6,318 nucleotides of DNA from CAZFZT01 sp964523675 (GTDB lineage: Bacteria; Planctomycetota; Phycisphaerae; Phycisphaerales; SM1A02): contig CAZFZT010000124.1 in NCBI GenBank assembly GCA_964523675.1, forward strand, positions 1-6,318, in the 5' to 3' direction. Each line of letters opens with the position of its first letter. Positions within the stretch are counted from its first letter, which is position 1. A program made the position numbers and the translations under genes. Below, piece after piece: positions 5,864 to 6,318 of the stretch. The notes beneath the pieces are model-generated. The model made no database searches. It was given only the letters and a program-made list of their open reading frames with translations, and had not been told where the DNA came from.

Positions 5864-6318
5864 ATGCCGCGCTTCTTCGATCTCAACCCGGATTCACTCC
5901 AGGCCGCGTGTGCGGAACTTGGACTGCCGCGGTATGTGGCTGCGCAACTTCTTGACTGGGTGTACGCGAAGGGTGTGGTCGATCTTCAGCGGATGACGAA
6001 CCTGTCGAAGGCGAATCGGGCGTTGGTGGCCGAGCGGTTCACGTTTTATGACAGCGAAGTGACTGCGCATCAGGTTGCTTCGGATGGGACGGAGAAATTG
6101 CTGTTGAGTTGGGGCGATGCGAAGCCACCCGCCTCGGCGGATCACCGAGAAGCGGCGGGCCTGCCGGTGCTTTCGCAGCCGGATGGGACAAATCGGCAGA
6201 CGGAATGCGTGATGATTCCGACGGCCAGTCGCCGGACCGCATGCGTCTCAAGTCAGGTCGGCTGCCCCGTGGGTTGAACGTTCTGCGCTTCGGGTCTGGG
6301 CGGGCTGGAAGGCAACCT
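5864..6318 (+). CDS. rlmN: RlmN, dual-specificity rRNA/tRNA adenine-C2 methyltransferase, 5' part, with in-frame UGA
   Basis: RlmN is a cytoplasmic radical-SAM enzyme that methylates C2 of A2503 in 23S rRNA and A37 in some tRNAs. The start 5864 (MPRFFDLNPDSL) fits the family N-terminus; an in-frame ATG at 5840 is possible. An N-terminal helical domain (about 1-75; LGLPRYVAAQLLDWVYAKG) is followed by DGTEKLLLSW, then TECVMIPTASRRTACVSSQVGC, nearly standard RlmN. The CX3CX2C motif reads C134-P-V-G, TGA at codon 138 (6275-6277), T-F, C141, and the same frame continues as ASGLGGLEGN to the window edge. The TGA thus replaces the second iron-sulfur cysteine. Between W83 and T113 there is an insertion of about 20 residues compared with usual RlmN, part of it coded by a palindromic repeat. 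The 3' part lies outside the window. Whether the TGA is read as selenocysteine, or makes this a pseudogene or a sequence error, is open. Confidence 0.85.
6124..6159. repeat. Palindromic element inside rlmN coding sequence
   Basis: Bases 6124-6143 are an inverted copy (19/20) of 5791-5810. They form the left half of a hairpin running to 6159: CCCGCC (6128-6133) with GGCGGG (6154-6159), and TCGG (6134-6137) with CCGA (6145-6148), leaving a 5-nt bulge and 7-nt loop. The element is in frame and encodes P-P-A-S-A-D and following residues of an extra RlmN loop. Confidence 0.6.
6275..6277 (+). other. In-frame UGA at a radical-SAM cluster cysteine, candidate selenocysteine codon
   Basis: The codon lies where RlmN proteins have the second Cys of CX3CX2C. 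The preceding GCPVG and following TFCASG are conserved and in one frame, so there is no frameshift. UGA is the stop codon of four other genes here, so a genome-wide code change to Trp or Gly is unlikely. A single C-to-A or T-to-A change from TGC or TGT would give the same picture. Confidence 0.5.
6284..6314 (+). promoter_or_regulatory. Stem-loop after the UGA, possible bacterial SECIS
   Basis: TGC (6284-6286) pairs with GCA (6312-6314), CTTC (6288-6291) with GAAG (6308-6311), and GGTC (6293-6296) with GGCT (6303-6306), with a bulged G6287 and a G·G mismatch (6292/6307). That is 11 pairs, two of them G·U, around the loop TGGGCG. The loop begins 19 nt after the UGA and has G at its second position, as expected of bacterial SECIS elements. 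An alternative fold, CGCTT/GGGCG, competes. GC-rich coding DNA folds easily, so this is only compatible with SECIS, not proof. Confidence 0.3.

Noticed and set aside
6275..6277. UGA explained by a genome-wide code change (UGA as Trp or Gly)
   Set aside because: Four other genes in the window end in TGA at the family-typical C-terminus, so UGA is a normal stop here. Trp or Gly would also not replace a cluster cysteine.
6260..6318. Frameshift as the cause of the rlmN interruption
   Set aside because: The conserved residues before (SSQVGCPVG) and after (TFCASGLGG) are in the same frame, so only one codon is affected.
1..6318. CRISPR array, tRNA/rRNA genes, insertion sequences, phage or defence genes
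   Set aside because: No spaced direct repeats of suitable length, no cloverleaf or rRNA sequence, no transposase, integrase or toxin–antitoxin motifs were found. All genes but one belong to housekeeping families.

Overview
The window is GC-rich bacterial chromosome carrying ordinary housekeeping genes on both strands. The overall look (GC content, the MmgE/PrpD, LemA–M48 and RlmN sequence types, few Shine-Dalgarno sites, heptad repeats) suggests a planctomycete-like bacterium, possibly class Phycisphaerae. That placement is an impression from the sequence, not a proven assignment. The genetic code is standard with UGA as a normal stop: the prpD-like, HAD, lemA and pseudouridine synthase genes all end in TGA.

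Layout. Positions 1-1047 (+) hold the C-terminal part of an MmgE/PrpD (2-methylcitrate dehydratase) protein, followed at 1096-1746 (+) by a HAD-family phosphatase and a strong hairpin (1756-1783). This hairpin lies between the HAD gene and a convergent run of five minus-strand genes. In transcription order these are an RluB-type rRNA pseudouridine synthase (5758-4802), transcription elongation factor GreA (4579-4115), LemA (3969-3397), an HtpX-like M48 membrane protease (3267-2239) and a small, very basic protein of unknown function (2142-1813). LemA and HtpX form a recognisable pair linked to the cell envelope. The gap between them is filled by heptad GGAGTTR repeats in inverted orientation, which could fold over the htpX start. 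Divergent from the pseudouridine synthase, the 5' end of rlmN (23S rRNA/tRNA adenine-C2 methyltransferase) runs off the right edge.

The most interesting point is in rlmN. At 6275-6277 an in-frame TGA stands exactly where the second cysteine of the radical-SAM CX3CX2C iron-sulfur motif belongs. The reading frame continues past it with intact RlmN sequence (TFCASGLGG...). It is either a selenocysteine codon replacing a cluster-ligating cysteine, a single-base nonsense mutation or a sequencing error. A GC-rich stem-loop starting 6 nt after the UGA could serve as a bacterial SECIS, but the window ends at 6318 and cannot decide this.

Other signals: a ~20-nt palindromic element occurs both in the pseudouridine synthase–rlmN intergenic region and, inverted, inside an extra loop of the RlmN protein. 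Three genes have a TATNNT box only 5-7 nt before the start codon and no usable Shine-Dalgarno, which suggests leaderless transcripts.
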